64,000 nt of DNA from Rhipicephalus microplus (GCF_043290135.1 NC_134702.1:188822491-188886490); one strand, 5' to 3'; positions 21,463 to 33,908 are shown, numbered from the stretch's first letter. Notes: generated by a model from the letters alone, not told the origin. A program made the numbers and translations.

Positions 21463-21534
21463 TGGAGGTGCCGGGGTTTGAACCCGGGACTTCTCACATG
21501 CAAAGCGAGCGCTCTACCACTGAGCTACACCCCC
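21463..21534 (-). tRNA. tRNA-Ala (UGC), C61 type
   Basis: Intact cloverleaf. Confidence 0.92.
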
Positions 21535-21808
21535 GTTACTTCTGGAGCACTCATTAACGAGTTTCTTGGTGCTCATCAGGATGTTCAAACAATAAAATAC
21601 TCAATTAGTTGAAATAAACAAAATCTTCTCGTCATTGCTGTCTGACAGAGTTTTTTCATCATTGAGGAAAGCCGCATATTTCTATAGTCAAAGAAAATGG
21701 CAGCGCTGTTCGATGAAATGTATTTCATGATATGCACACCGGTAACTCGTGGTGCCGTAGTATTACAACAGGCAATAAAAAAAGATACCGCTAAAGTCGA
21801 GAGCGAAT

Positions 21809-21880
21809 TGGAGGTGCCGGTGTTTGAACCCGGGACTTCTCACATGCAAAGCGAGCGCTCTACCACTGTGCTACACCCCC
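21809..21880 (-). tRNA. tRNA-Ala (UGC), A61 type, D-stem change
   Basis: A61 and position 12 is A instead of T, breaking the 12-23 pair. Confidence 0.78.
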
Positions 21881-22154
21881 GTTACTTCTGGAGCACTCAT
21901 TAACGAGTTTCTTGGTGCTCATCAGGATGTTCAAACAATAAAATACTCAATTAGTTGAAATAAACAAAATCTTCTCGTCATTGCTGTCTGACACAGTTTT
22001 TTCATCATTGAGGAAAGCCGCATATTTCTATAGTCAAAGAAAATGGCAACGCTGTTCGATGAAATGTATTTCATGATATGCACACCGGTAACTCGTGGTG
22101 CCGCAGTATTACAACAGGCAATAAAAAAAGATACCGCTAAAGTCGAGAGCGAAT

Positions 22155-22226
22155 TGGAGGTGCCGGTGTTTGAACCCGGGACTTCTCACATGCAAAGCGA
22201 GCGATCTACCACTGAGCTACACCCCC
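22155..22226 (-). tRNA. tRNA-Ala (UGC), A61 type, D-stem change
   Basis: A61 and position 24 is T instead of G, breaking the 11-24 pair. Confidence 0.78.
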
Positions 22227-22500
22227 GTTACTTCTGGAGCACTTATTAACGAGTTTCTTGGTGCTCATCAGGATGTTCAAACAATAAAATAATCAATTAG
22301 TTGAAATAAACAAAATCTTCTCGTCATTGCTGTCTGACACAGTTTTTTCATCATTGAGGAAAGCCGCATATTTCTATAGTCAAAGAAAATGGCAGCGCTG
22401 TTCGATGAAATGTATTTCATGATATGCTCACCGGTAACTCGTGGTGCCGTAGTATTACAACAGGCAATAAAAAAAGATACCGCTAAAGTCGAGAGCGAAT

Positions 22501-22572
22501 TGGAGGTGCCGGTGTTTGAACCCGGGACTTCTCACATGCAAAGCGAGCGCTCTACCACTGAGCCACACCCCC
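22501..22572 (-). tRNA. tRNA-Ala (UGC), A61 type, A9G
   Basis: A61; position 9 is G. The same pair of changes occurs at 26994, 27340, 29069 and 31836. Confidence 0.82.
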
Positions 22573-22842
22573 GTTACTTCTGGAGCACTCATTAACGAGT
22601 TTCTTGGTGCTCATCAGGTTGTTCAAACAATAAAATAATCAATTAGTTGAAATAAACAAAATCTTCTCATTGCTGTTTGACACAGTTTTTTCATCATTGA
22701 GGAAAGCCGCATATTTCTATAGTCAAAGAAAATGGCAGCGCTGTTCAATGAAATGTATTTCATGATATGCACACCGGTAACTCGTGGTGCCGTAGTATTA
22801 CAACAGGCAATAAAAAAGATACCGCTAAAGTCGAGAGCGAAT

Positions 22843-22914
22843 TGGAGGTGCCGGGGTTTGAACCCGGGACTTCTCACATGCAAAGCGAGCGCTCTACCAC
22901 TGAGCTACACCCCC
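22843..22914 (-). tRNA. tRNA-Ala (UGC), C61 type
   Basis: Intact tRNA; terminator six T's; small deletion in the spacer. Confidence 0.92.
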
Positions 22915-23188
22915 GTTACATCTGGAGCACTCATTAACGAGTTTCTTGGTGCTCATCAGGTTGTTCAAACAATAAAATAATCAATTAGTTGAAATAAACA
23001 AAATCGTCTCGTCATTGCTGTCTGACACAGTTTTTTCATCATTGAGGAAAGCCGCATATTTCTATAGTCAAAGAAAATGGCAGCGCTGTTCGATGAAATG
23101 TATTTCATGATATGCACACCGGTAACTCGTGGTGCCATAGTATTACAACAGGCAATAAAAAAAGATACCGCTAAAGTCGAGAGCGAAT

Positions 23189-23260
23189 TGGAGGTGCCGG
23201 GGTTTGAACCCGGGACTTCTCACATGCAAAGCGAGCGCTCTACCACTGAGCTACACCCCC
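23189..23260 (-). tRNA. tRNA-Ala (UGC), C61 type
   Basis: Intact cloverleaf. Confidence 0.92.
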
Positions 23261-23534
23261 GTTACATCTGGAGCACTCATTAACGAGTTTCTTGGTGCTC
23301 ATCAGGTTGTTCAAACAATAAAATAATCAATTAGTTGAAATAAACAAAATCTTCTCGTCATTGCTGTCTGACACAGTTTTTTCATCATTGAGGAAAGCCG
23401 CATATTTCTATAGTCAAAGAAAATGGCAGCGCTGTTCGATGAAATGTATTTCATGATATGCACACCAGTAACTCGTGGTGCCGCAGTATTACAACAGGCA
23501 ATAAAAAAAGATACCGCTAAAGTCGAGAGCGAAT

Positions 23535-23606
23535 TGGAGGTGCCGGTGTTTGAACCCGGGACTTCTCACATGCAAAGCGAGCGCTCTACCACTGAGCTAC
23601 ACCCCC
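23535..23606 (-). tRNA. tRNA-Ala (UGC), A61 type
   Basis: No other change. Confidence 0.85.
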
Positions 23607-23880
23607 GTTACATTTGGAGCACTCATTAACGAGTTTCTTGGTGCTCATCAGGTTGTTCAAACAATAAAATAATCAATTAGTTGAAATAAACAAAATCGTC
23701 TCGTCATTGCTGTCTGACACAGTTTTTTCATCATTGAGGAAAGCCGCATATTTCTATAGTCAAAGAAAATGGCAGCGCTGTTCGATGAAATGTATTTCAT
23801 GATATGCACACCGGTAACTCGTGGTGCCGTAGTATTACAACAGGCAATAAAAAAAGATACCGCTAAAGTCGAGAGCGAAT

Positions 23881-23952
23881 TGGAGGTGCCGGGGTTTGAA
23901 CCCGGGACTTCTCACATGCAAAGCGAGCGCTCTACCACTGAGCTACACCCCC
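23881..23952 (-). tRNA. tRNA-Ala (UGC), C61 type
   Basis: Intact cloverleaf. Confidence 0.92.
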
Positions 23953-24225
23953 GTTACATCTGGAGCACTCATTAACGAGTTTCTTGGTGCTCATCAGGTT
24001 GTTCAAACAATAAAATAATCAATTAGTTGAAATAAACAAAATCGTCTCGTCATTGCTGTCTGACACAGTTTTTTCATCATTGAGGAAAGCCGCATATTTC
24101 TATAGTCAAAGAAAAGGCAGCGCTGTTCGATGAAATGTATTTCATGATATGCACACCGGTAACTCGTGGTGCCATAGTATTACAACAGGCAATAAAAAAA
24201 GATACCGCTAAAGTCGAGAGCGAAT

Positions 24226-24297
24226 TGGAGGTGCCGGGGTTTGAACCCGGGACTTCTCACATGCAAAGCGAGCGCTCTACCACTGAGCTACACCCCC
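24226..24297 (-). tRNA. tRNA-Ala (UGC), C61 type
   Basis: Intact cloverleaf; small deletion in the spacer near 24114. Confidence 0.92.
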
Positions 24298-24571
24298 GTT
24301 ACATCTGGAGCACTCATTAACGAGTTTCTTGGTGCTCATCAGGTTGTTCAAACAATAAAATAATCAATTAGTTGAAATAAACAAAATCTTCTCGTCATTG
24401 CTGTCTGACACAGTTTTTTCATCATTGAGGAAAGCCGCATATTTCTATAGTCAAAGAAAATGGCAGCGCTGTTCGATGAAATGTATTTCATGATATGCAC
24501 ACCAGTAACTCGTGGTGCCGCAGTATTACAACAGGCAATAAAAAAAGATACCGCTAAAGTCGAGAGCGAAT

Positions 24572-24643
24572 TGGAGGTGCCGGTGTTTGAGCCCGGGACT
24601 TCTCACATGCAAAGCGAGCGCTCTACCACTGAGCTACACCCCC
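24572..24643 (-). tRNA. tRNA-Ala (UGC), A61 type, T54C
   Basis: A61 and the T-loop starts CTC instead of TTC, so the T54-A58 interaction is lost. Confidence 0.76.
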
Positions 24644-24917
24644 GTTACATCTGGAGCACTCATTAACGAGTTTCTTGGTGCTCATCAGGTTGTTCAAACA
24701 ATAAAATAATCAATTAGTTGAAATAAACAAAATCTTCTCGTCATTGCTGTCTGACACAGTTTTTTCATCATTGAGGAAAGCCGCATATTTCTATAGTCAA
24801 AGAAAATGGCAGCGCTGTTCGATGAAATGTATTTCATGATATGCACACCGGTAACTCGTGGTGCCGCAGTATTACAACAGGCAATAAAAAAAGATACCGC
24901 TAAAGTCGAGAGCGAAT

Positions 24918-24989
24918 TGGAGGTGCCGGTGTTTGAACCCGGGACTTCTCACATGCAAAGCGAGCGCTCTACCACTGAGCTACACCCCC
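24918..24989 (-). tRNA. tRNA-Ala (UGC), A61 type
   Basis: No other change. Confidence 0.85.
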
Positions 24990-25263
24990 GTTACTTCTGG
25001 AGCACTCATTAACGAGTTTCTTGGTGCTCATCAGGATGTTCAAACAATAAAATAATCAATTAGTTGAAATAAACAAAATCTTCTCGTCATTGCTGCCTGA
25101 CACAGTTTTTTCATCATTGAGGAAAGCCGCATATTTCTATAGTCAAAGAAAATGGCAGCGCTGTTCGATGAAATGTATTTCATGATATGCACACCGGTAA
25201 CTCGTGGTGCCACAGTATTACAACAGGCAATAAAAAAAGATACCGCTAAAGTCGAGAGCGAAT

Positions 25264-25335
25264 TGGAGGTGCCGGTGTTTGAACCCGGGACTTCTCACAT
25301 GCAAAGCGAGTGCTCTACCACTGAGCTACACCCCC
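25264..25335 (-). tRNA. tRNA-Ala (UGC), A61 type, G26A
   Basis: A61 with A26; the same combination occurs at 27686 and 29415. Confidence 0.82.
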
Positions 25336-25609
25336 GTTACTTCTGGAGCACTCATTAACGAGTTTCTTGGTGCTCATCAGGTTGTTCAAACAATAAAATA
25401 ATCAATTAGTTGAAATAAACAAAATCGTCTCGTCATTGCTGTCTGACACAGTTTTTTCATCATTGAGGAAAGCCGCATATTTCTATAGTCAAAGAAAATG
25501 GCAGCGTTGTTCGATGAAATGTATTTCATGATATGCACACCGGTAACTCGTGGTGCCGTAGTATTACAACAGGCAATAAAAAAAGATACCGCTAAAGTCT
25601 AGAGCGAAT

Positions 25610-25681
25610 TGGAGGTGCCGGGGTTTGAACCCGGGACTTCTCACATGCAAAGCGAGCGCTCTACCACTGAGCTACGCCCCC
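25610..25681 (-). tRNA. tRNA-Ala (UGC), C61 type, U6C
   Basis: C6/A67 mismatch; trailer carries the TCTAGAC marker shared with 28032 and 29761. Confidence 0.85.
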
Positions 25682-25955
25682 GTTACATCTGGAGCACTCA
25701 TTAACGAGTTTCTTGGTGCTCATCAGGTTGTTCAAACAATAAAATAATCAATTAGTTGAAATAAACAAAATCTTCTCGTCATTGCTGTCTGACACAGTTT
25801 TTTCATCATTGAGGAAAGCCGCATATTTCTATAGTCAAAGAAAATGGCAGCGCTGTTCGATGAATTGTATTTCATGATATGCACACCGGTAACTCGTGGT
25901 GCCGTAGTATTACAACAGGCAATAAAAAAAGATGCCGCTAAAGTCGAGAGCGAAT

Positions 25956-26027
25956 TGGAGGTGCCGGGGTTTGAACCCGGGACTTCTCACATGCAAAGCG
26001 AGCGCTCTACCACTGAGCTACACCCCC
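25956..26027 (-). tRNA. tRNA-Ala (UGC), C61 type
   Basis: Intact cloverleaf. Confidence 0.92.
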
Positions 26028-26301
26028 GTTACTTCTGGAGCACTCATTAACGAGTTTCTTGGTGCTCATCAGGATGTTCAAACAATAAAATAATCAATTA
26101 GTTGAAATAAACAAAATCTTCTCGTCATTGCTGTCTGACACAGTTTTTTCATCATTGAGGAAAGCCGCATATTTCTATAGTCAAAGAAAATGGCAGCGCT
26201 GTTCGATGAAATGTATTTCATGATATGCACACCGGTAACTCGTGGTGCCGTAGTATTACAACAGGCAATAAAAAAAGATACCGCTAAAGTCGAGAGCGAA
26301 T

Positions 26302-26373
26302 TGGAGGTGCCGGGGTTTGAACCCGGGACTTCTCACATGCAAAGCGAGCGCTCTACCACTGAGCTACACCCCC
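26302..26373 (-). tRNA. tRNA-Ala (UGC), C61 type
   Basis: Intact cloverleaf. Confidence 0.92.
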
Positions 26374-26647
26374 GTTACTTCTGGAGCACTCATTAACGAG
26401 TTTCTTGGTGCTCATCAGGATGTTCAAACAATAAAATAATCAATTAGTTGAAATAAACAAAATCTTCTCGTCATTGCTGTCTGACACAGTTTTTTCATCA
26501 TTGAGGAAAGCCGCATATTTCTATAGTCAAAGAAAATGGCAGCGCTGTTCGATGAAATGTATTTCATGATATGCACACCGGTAACTCGTGGTGCCGTAGT
26601 ATTACAACAGGCAATAAAAAAAGATACCGCTAAAGTCGAGAGCGAAT

Positions 26648-26719
26648 TGGAGGTGCCGGTGTTTGAACCCGGGACTTCTCACATGCAAAGCGAGCGCTCT
26701 ACCACTGAGCTACACCCCC
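26648..26719 (-). tRNA. tRNA-Ala (UGC), A61 type
   Basis: No other change. Confidence 0.85.
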
Positions 26720-26993
26720 GTTACTTCTGGAGCACTCATTAACGAGTTTCTTGGTGCTCATCAGGATGTTCAAACAATAAAATAATCAATTAGTTGAAAT
26801 AAACAAAATCTTCTCGTCATTGCTGTCTGACACAGTTTTTTCATCATTGAGGAAAGCCGCATATTTCTATAGTCAAAGAAAATGGCAACGCTGTTCGATG
26901 AAATGTATTTCATGATATGCACACCGGTAACTCGTGGTGCCGCAGTATTACAACAGGCAATAAAAAAAGATACCGCTAAAGTCGAGAGCGAAT

Positions 26994-27065
26994 TGGAGGT
27001 GCCGGTGTTTGAACCCGGGACTTCTCACATGCAAAGCGAGCGCTCTACCACTGAGCCACACCCCC
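26994..27065 (-). tRNA. tRNA-Ala (UGC), A61 type, A9G
   Basis: A61 with G9. Confidence 0.82.
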
Positions 27066-27339
27066 GTTACTTCTGGAGCACTCATTAACGAGTTTCTTGG
27101 TGCTCATCAGGTTGTTCAAACAATAAAATAATCAATTAGTTGAAATAAACAAAATCGTCTCGTCATTGCTGTCTGACACAGTTTTTTCATCATTGAGGAA
27201 AGCCGCATATTTCTATAGTCAAAGAAAATGGCAGCGCTGTTCGATGAAATGTATTTCATGATATGCACACCGGTAACTCGTGGTGCCACAGTATTACAAC
27301 AGGCAATAAAAAAAGATACCGCTAAAGTCGAGAGCGAAT

Positions 27340-27411
27340 TGGAGGTGCCGGTGTTTGAACCCGGGACTTCTCACATGCAAAGCGAGCGCTCTACCACTGA
27401 GCCACACCCCC
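27340..27411 (-). tRNA. tRNA-Ala (UGC), A61 type, A9G
   Basis: A61 with G9. Confidence 0.82.
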
Positions 27412-27685
27412 GTTACTTCTGGAGCACTCATTAACGAGTTTCTTGGTGCTCATCAGGTTGTTCAAACAATAAAATAATCAATTAGTTGAAATAAACAAAA
27501 TCGTCTCGTCATTGCTGTCTGACACAGTTTTTTCATCATTGAGGAAAGCCGCATATTTCTATAGTCAAAGAAAATGGCAGCGCTGTTCGATGAAATGTAT
27601 TTCATGATATGCACACCGGTAACTCGTGGTGCCACAGTATTACAACAGGCAATAAAAAAAGATACCGCTAAAGTCGAGAGCGAAT

Positions 27686-27757
27686 TGGAGGTGCCGGTGT
27701 TTGAACCCGGGACTTCTCACATGCAAAGCGAGTGCTCTACCACTGAGCTACACCCCC
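27686..27757 (-). tRNA. tRNA-Ala (UGC), A61 type, G26A
   Basis: A61 with A26; first unit of the five-unit duplication. Confidence 0.82.
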
Positions 27758-28031
27758 GTTACTTCTGGAGCACTCATTAACGAGTTTCTTGGTGCTCATC
27801 AGGTTGTTCAAATAATAAAATAATCAATTAGTTGAAATAAACAAAATCGTCTCGTCATTGCTGTCTGACACAGTTTTTTCATCATTGAGGAAAGCCGCAT
27901 ATTTCTATAGTCAAAGAAAATGGCAGCGTTGTTCGATGAAATGTATTTCATGATATGCACACCGGTAACTCGTGGTGCCGTAGTATTACAACAGGCAATA
28001 AAAAAAGATACCGCTAAAGTCTAGAGCGAAT

Positions 28032-28103
28032 TGGAGGTGCCGGGGTTTGAACCCGGGACTTCTCACATGCAAAGCGAGCGCTCTACCACTGAGCTACGCC
28101 CCC
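28032..28103 (-). tRNA. tRNA-Ala (UGC), C61 type, U6C
   Basis: C6/A67 mismatch. Confidence 0.85.
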
Positions 28104-28377
28104 GTTACATCTGGAGCACTCATTAACGAGTTTCTTGGTGCTCATCAGGTTGTTCAAACAATAAAATAATCAATTAGTTGAAATAAACAAAATCTTCTCG
28201 TCATTGCTGTCTGACACAGTTTTTTCATCATTGAGGAAAGCCGCATATTTCTATAGTCAAAGAAAATGGCAGCGCTGTTCGATGAAATGTATTTCATGAT
28301 ATGCACACCGGTAACTCGTGGTGCCGTAGTATTACAACAGGCAATAAAAAAAGATACCGCTAAAGTCGAGAGCGAAT

Positions 28378-28449
28378 TGGAGGTGCCGGTGTTTGAACCC
28401 GGGACTTCTCACATGCAAAGCGAGCGCTCTACCACTGAGCTACACCCCC
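28378..28449 (-). tRNA. tRNA-Ala (UGC), A61 type
   Basis: No other change. Confidence 0.85.
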
Positions 28450-28722
28450 GTTACTTCTGGAGCACTCATTAACGAGTTTCTTGGTGCTCATCAGGATGTT
28501 CAAACAATAAAATAATCAATTAGTTGAAATAAACAAAATCTTCTCGTCATTGCTGTCTGACACAGATTTTCATCATTGAGGAAAGCCGCATATTTCTATA
28601 GTCAAAGAAAATGGCAGCGCTGTTCGATGAATTGTATTTCATGATATGCACACCGGTAACTCGTGGTGCCGTAGTATTACAACAGGCAATAAAAAAAGAT
28701 GCCGCTAAAGTCGAGAGCGAAT

Positions 28723-28794
28723 TGGAGGTGCCGGGGTTTGAACCCGGGACTTCTCACATGCAAAGCGAGCGCTCTACCACTGAGCTACACCCCC
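28723..28794 (-). tRNA. tRNA-Ala (UGC), C61 type
   Basis: Intact cloverleaf. Confidence 0.92.
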
Positions 28795-29068
28795 GTTACT
28801 TCTGGAGCACTTATTAACGAGTTTCTTGGTGCTCATCAGGATGTTCAAACAATAAAATAATCAATTAGTTGAAATAAACAAAATCTTCTCGTCATTGCTG
28901 TCTGACACAGTTTTTTCATCATTGAGGAAAGCCGCATATTTCTATAGTCAAAGAAAATGGCAGCGCTGTTCGATGAAATGTATTTCATGATATGCTCACC
29001 GGTAACTCGTGGTGCCGTAGTATTACAACAGGCAATAAAAAAAGATACCGCTAAAGTCGAGAGCGAAT

Positions 29069-29140
29069 TGGAGGTGCCGGTGTTTGAACCCGGGACTTCT
29101 CACATGCAAAGCGAGCGCTCTACCACTGAGCCACACCCCC
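29069..29140 (-). tRNA. tRNA-Ala (UGC), A61 type, A9G
   Basis: A61 with G9. Confidence 0.82.
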
Positions 29141-29414
29141 GTTACTTCTGGAGCACTCATTAACGAGTTTCTTGGTGCTCATCAGGTTGTTCAAACAATA
29201 AAATAATCAATTAGTTGAAATAAACAAAATCGTCTCGTCATTGCTGTCTGACACAGTTTTTTCATCATTGAGGAAAGCCGCATATTTCTATAGTCAAAGA
29301 AAATGGCAGCGCTGTTCGATGAAATGTATTTCATGATATGCACACCGGTAACTCGTGGTGCCACAGTATTACAACAGGCAATAAAAAAAGATACCGCTAA
29401 AGTCGAGAGCGAAT

Positions 29415-29486
29415 TGGAGGTGCCGGTGTTTGAACCCGGGACTTCTCACATGCAAAGCGAGTGCTCTACCACTGAGCTACACCCCC
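29415..29486 (-). tRNA. tRNA-Ala (UGC), A61 type, G26A
   Basis: A61 with A26; start of the second copy of the five-unit duplication. Confidence 0.82.
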
Positions 29487-29760
29487 GTTACTTCTGGAGC
29501 ACTCATTAACGAGTTTCTTGGTGCTCATCAGGTTGTTCAAATAATAAAATAATCAATTAGTTGAAATAAACAAAATCGTCTCGTCATTGCTGTCTGACAC
29601 AGTTTTTTCATCATTGAGGAAAGCCGCATATTTCTATAGTCAAAGAAAATGGCAGCGTTGTTCGATGAAATGTATTTCATGATATGCACACCGGTAACTC
29701 GTGGTGCCGTAGTATTACAACAGGCAATAAAAAAAGATACCGCTAAAGTCTAGAGCGAAT

Positions 29761-29832
29761 TGGAGGTGCCGGGGTTTGAACCCGGGACTTCTCACATGCA
29801 AAGCGAGCGCTCTACCACTGAGCTACGCCCCC
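29761..29832 (-). tRNA. tRNA-Ala (UGC), C61 type, U6C
   Basis: C6/A67 mismatch. Confidence 0.85.
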
Positions 29833-30106
29833 GTTACATCTGGAGCACTCATTAACGAGTTTCTTGGTGCTCATCAGGTTGTTCAAACAATAAAATAATC
29901 AATTAGTTGAAATAAACAAAATCTTCTCGTCATTGCTGTCTGACACAGTTTTTTCATCATTGAGGAAAGCCGCATATTTCTATAGTCAAAGAAAATGGCA
30001 GCGCTGTTCGATGAAATGTATTTCATGATATGCACACCGGTAACTCGTGGTGCCGTAGTATTACAACAGGCAATAAAAAAAGATACCGCTAAAGTCGAGA
30101 GCGAAT

Positions 30107-30178
30107 TGGAGGTGCCGGTGTTTGAACCCGGGACTTCTCACATGCAAAGCGAGCGCTCTACCACTGAGCTACACCCCC
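30107..30178 (-). tRNA. tRNA-Ala (UGC), A61 type
   Basis: No other change. Confidence 0.85.
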
Positions 30179-30451
30179 GTTACTTCTGGAGCACTCATTA
30201 ACGAGTTTCTTGGTGCTCATCAGGATGTTCAAACAATAAAATAATCAATTAGTTGAAATAAACAAAATCTTCTCGTCATTGCTGTCTGACACAGATTTTC
30301 ATCATTGAGGAAAGCCGCATATTTCTATAGTCAAAGAAAATGGCAGCGTTGTTCGATGAATTGTATTTCATGATATGCACACCGGTAACTCGTGGTGCCG
30401 TAGTATTACAACAGGCAATAAAAAAAGATGCCGCTAAAGTCGAGAGCGAAT

Positions 30452-30523
30452 TGGAGGTGCCGGGGTTTGAACCCGGGACTTCTCACATGCAAAGCGAGCG
30501 CTCTACCACTGAGCTACACCCCC
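30452..30523 (-). tRNA. tRNA-Ala (UGC), C61 type
   Basis: Intact cloverleaf. Confidence 0.92.
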
Positions 30524-30797
30524 GTTACTTCTGGAGCACTCATTAACGAGTTTCTTGGTGCTCATCAGGATGTTCAAACAATAAAATAATCAATTAGTTG
30601 AAATAAACAAAATCTTCTCGTCATTGCTGTCTGACACAGTTTTTTCATCATTGAGGAAAGCCGCATATTTCTATAGTCAAAGAAAATGGCAGCGCTGTTC
30701 GATGAAATGTATTTCATGATATGCACACCGGTAACTCGTGGTGCCGTAGTATTACAACAGGCAATAAAAAAAGATACCGCTAAAGTCGAGAGCGAAT

Positions 30798-30869
30798 TGG
30801 AGGTGCCGGGGTTTGAACCCGGGACTTCTCACATGCAAAGCGAGCGCTCTACCACTGAGCTACACCCCC
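30798..30869 (-). tRNA. tRNA-Ala (UGC), C61 type
   Basis: Intact cloverleaf. Confidence 0.92.
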
Positions 30870-31143
30870 GTTACTTCTGGAGCACTCATTAACGAGTTTC
30901 TTGGTGCTCATCAGGATGTTCAAACAATAAAATAATCAATTAGTTGAAATAAACAAAATCTTCTCGTCATTGCTGTCTGACACAGTTTTTTCATCATTGA
31001 GGAAAGCCGCATATTTCTATAGTCAAAGAAAATGGCAGCGCTGTTCGATGAAATGTATTTCATGATATGCACACCGGTAACTCGTGGTGCCGTAGTATTA
31101 CAACAGGCAATAAAAAAAGATACCGCTAAAGTCGAGAGCGAAT

Positions 31144-31215
31144 TGGAGGTGCCGGTGTTTGAACCCGGGACTTCTCACATGCAAAGCGAGCGCTCTACCA
31201 CTGAGCTACACCCCC
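31144..31215 (-). tRNA. tRNA-Ala (UGC), A61 type
   Basis: No other change. Confidence 0.85.
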
Positions 31216-31489
31216 GTTACTTCTGGAGCACTCATTAACGAGTTTCTTGGTGCTCATCAGGATGTTCAAACAATAAAATAATCAATTAGTTGAAATAAAC
31301 AAAATCTTCTCGTCATTGCTGTCTGACACAGTTTTTTCATCATTGAGGAAAGCCGCATATTTCTATAGTCAAAGAAAATGGCAACGCTGTTCGATGAAAT
31401 GTATTTCATGATATGCACACCGGTAACTCGTGGTGCCGCAGTATTACAACAGGCAATAAAAAAAGATACCGCTAAAGTCGAGAGCGAAT

Positions 31490-31561
31490 TGGAGGTGCCG
31501 GTGTTTGAACCCGGGACTTCTCACATGCAAAGCGAGCGCTCTACCACTGAGCTACACCCCC
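31490..31561 (-). tRNA. tRNA-Ala (UGC), A61 type
   Basis: No other change. Confidence 0.85.
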
Positions 31562-31835
31562 GTTACTTCTGGAGCACTTATTAACGAGTTTCTTGGTGCT
31601 CATCAGGATGTTCAAACAATAAAATAATCAATTAGTTGAAATAAACAAAATCTTCTCGTCATTGCTGTCTGACACAGTTTTTTCATCATTGAGGAAAGCC
31701 GCATATTTCTATAGTCAAAGAAAATGGCAGCGCTGTTCGATGAAATGTATTTCATGATATGCTCACCGGTAACTCGTGGTGCCGTAGTATTACAACAGGC
31801 AATAAAAAAAGATACCGCTAAAGTCGAGAGCGAAT

Positions 31836-31907
31836 TGGAGGTGCCGGTGTTTGAACCCGGGACTTCTCACATGCAAAGCGAGCGCTCTACCACTGAGCCA
31901 CACCCCC
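31836..31907 (-). tRNA. tRNA-Ala (UGC), A61 type, A9G
   Basis: A61 with G9. Confidence 0.82.
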
Positions 31908-32178
31908 GTTACTTCTGGAGCACTCATTAACGAGTTTCTTGGTGCTCATCAGGTTGTTCAAACAATAAAATAATCAATTAGTTGAAATAAACAAAATCTT
32001 CTCATTGCTGTTTGACACAGTTTTTTCATCATTGAGGAAAGCCGCATATTTCTATAGTCAAAGAAAATGGCAGCGCTGTTCAATGAAATGTATTTCATGA
32101 TATGCACACCGGTAACTCGTGGTGCCGTAGTATTACAACAGGCAATAAAAAAAGATACCGCTAAAGTCGAGAGCGAAT

Positions 32179-32250
32179 TGGAGGTGCCGGGGTTTGAACC
32201 CGGGACTTCTCACATGCAAAGCGAGCGCTCTACCACTGAGCTACACCCCC
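32179..32250 (-). tRNA. tRNA-Ala (UGC), C61 type
   Basis: Intact cloverleaf. Confidence 0.92.
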
Positions 32251-32524
32251 GTTACATCTGGAGCACTCATTAACGAGTTTCTTGGTGCTCATCAGGTTGT
32301 TCAAACAATAAAATAATCAATTAGTTGAAATAAACAAAATCGTCTCGTCATTGCTGTCTGACACAGTTTTTTCATCATTGAGGAAAGCCGCATATTTCTA
32401 TAGTCAAAGAAAATGGCAGCGCTGTTCGATGAAATGTATTTCATGATATGCACACCGGTAACTCGTGGTGCCATAGTATTACAACAGGCAATAAAAAAAG
32501 ATACCGCTAAAGTCGAGAGCGAAT

Positions 32525-32596
32525 TGGAGGTGCCGGGGTTTGCACCCGGGACTTCTCACATGCAAAGCGAGCGCTCTACCACTGAGCTACACCCCC
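32525..32596 (-). tRNA. tRNA-Ala (UGC), C61 type, T55G
   Basis: The T-loop starts TGC instead of TTC, losing the pseudouridine position and changing the B box. Confidence 0.8.
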
Positions 32597-32870
32597 GTTA
32601 CATCTGGAGCACTCATTAACGAGTTTCTTGGTGCTCATCAGGTTGTTCAAACAATATAATAATCAATTAGTTGAAATAAACAAAATCTTCTCGTCATTGC
32701 TGTCTGACACAGTTTTTTCATCATTGAGGAAAGCCGCATATTTCTATAGTCAAAGAAAATGGCAGCGCTGTTCGATGAAATGTATTTCATGATATGCACA
32801 CCAGTAACTCGTGGTGCCGCAGTATTACAACAGGCAATAAAAAAAGATACCGCTAAAGTCGAGAGCGAAT

Positions 32871-32942
32871 TGGAGGTGCCGGTGTTTGAACCCGGGACTT
32901 CTCACATGCAAAGCGAGCGCTCTACCACTGAGCTACACCCCC
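32871..32942 (-). tRNA. tRNA-Ala (UGC), A61 type
   Basis: No other change. Confidence 0.85.
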
Positions 32943-33216
32943 GTTACATTTGGAGCACTCATTAACGAGTTTCTTGGTGCTCATCAGGTTGTTCAAACAA
33001 TAAAATAATCAATTAGTTGAAATAAACAAAATCGTCTCGTCATTGCTGCCTGATACAGCTTTTTCATCATTGAGGAAAGTCGCCTATTTCTATAGTCAAA
33101 GAAAATGGCAGCGCTGTTCGATGAAATGTATTTCATGATATGCACACCGGTAACTCGTGGTGCCGTAGTATTACAACAGGCAATAAAAAAAGATACCGCT
33201 AAAGTCGAGAGCGAAT

Positions 33217-33288
33217 TGGAGGTGCCGGTGTTTGAACCCGGGACTTCTCACATGCAAAGCGAGCGCTCTACCACTGAGCTACACCCCC
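33217..33288 (-). tRNA. tRNA-Ala (UGC), A61 type
   Basis: No other change in the tRNA; its upstream spacer is shared with 33563 and 33909 (GTCGCCTATTTC marker, plus strand). Confidence 0.85.
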
Positions 33289-33562
33289 GTTACATCTGGA
33301 GCACTCATTAACGAGTTTCTTGGTGCTCATCAGGTTGTTCAAACAATAAAATAATCAATTAGTTGAAATAAACAAAATCGTCTCGTCATTGCTGCCTGAT
33401 ACAGCTTTTTCATCATTGAGGAAAGTCGCCTATTTCTATAGTCAAAGAAAATGGCAGCGCTGTTCGATGAAATGTATTTCATGATATGCACACCAGTAAC
33501 TCGTGGTGCCGCAGTATTACAACAGGCAATAAAAAAAGATACCGCTAAAGTCGAGAGCGAAT

Positions 33563-33634
33563 TGGAGGTGCCGGTGTTTGAACCCGGGACTTCTCACATG
33601 CAAAGCGAGCGCTCTACCACTGAGCTACACCCCC
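33563..33634 (-). tRNA. tRNA-Ala (UGC), A61 type
   Basis: No other change. Confidence 0.85.
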
Positions 33635-33908
33635 GTTACATCTGGAGCACTCATTAACGAGTTTCTTGGTGCTCATCAGGTTGTTCAAACAATAAAATAA
33701 TCAATTAGTTGAAATAAACAAAATCGTCTCGTCATTGCTGCCTGATACAGCTTTTTCATCATTGAGGAAAGTCGCCTATTTCTATAGTCAAAGAAAATGG
33801 CAGCGCTGTTCGATGAAATGTATTTCATGATATGCACACCGGTAACTCGTGGTGCCGTAGTATTACAACAGGCAATAAAAAAAGATACCGCTAAAGTCGA
33901 GAGCGAAT

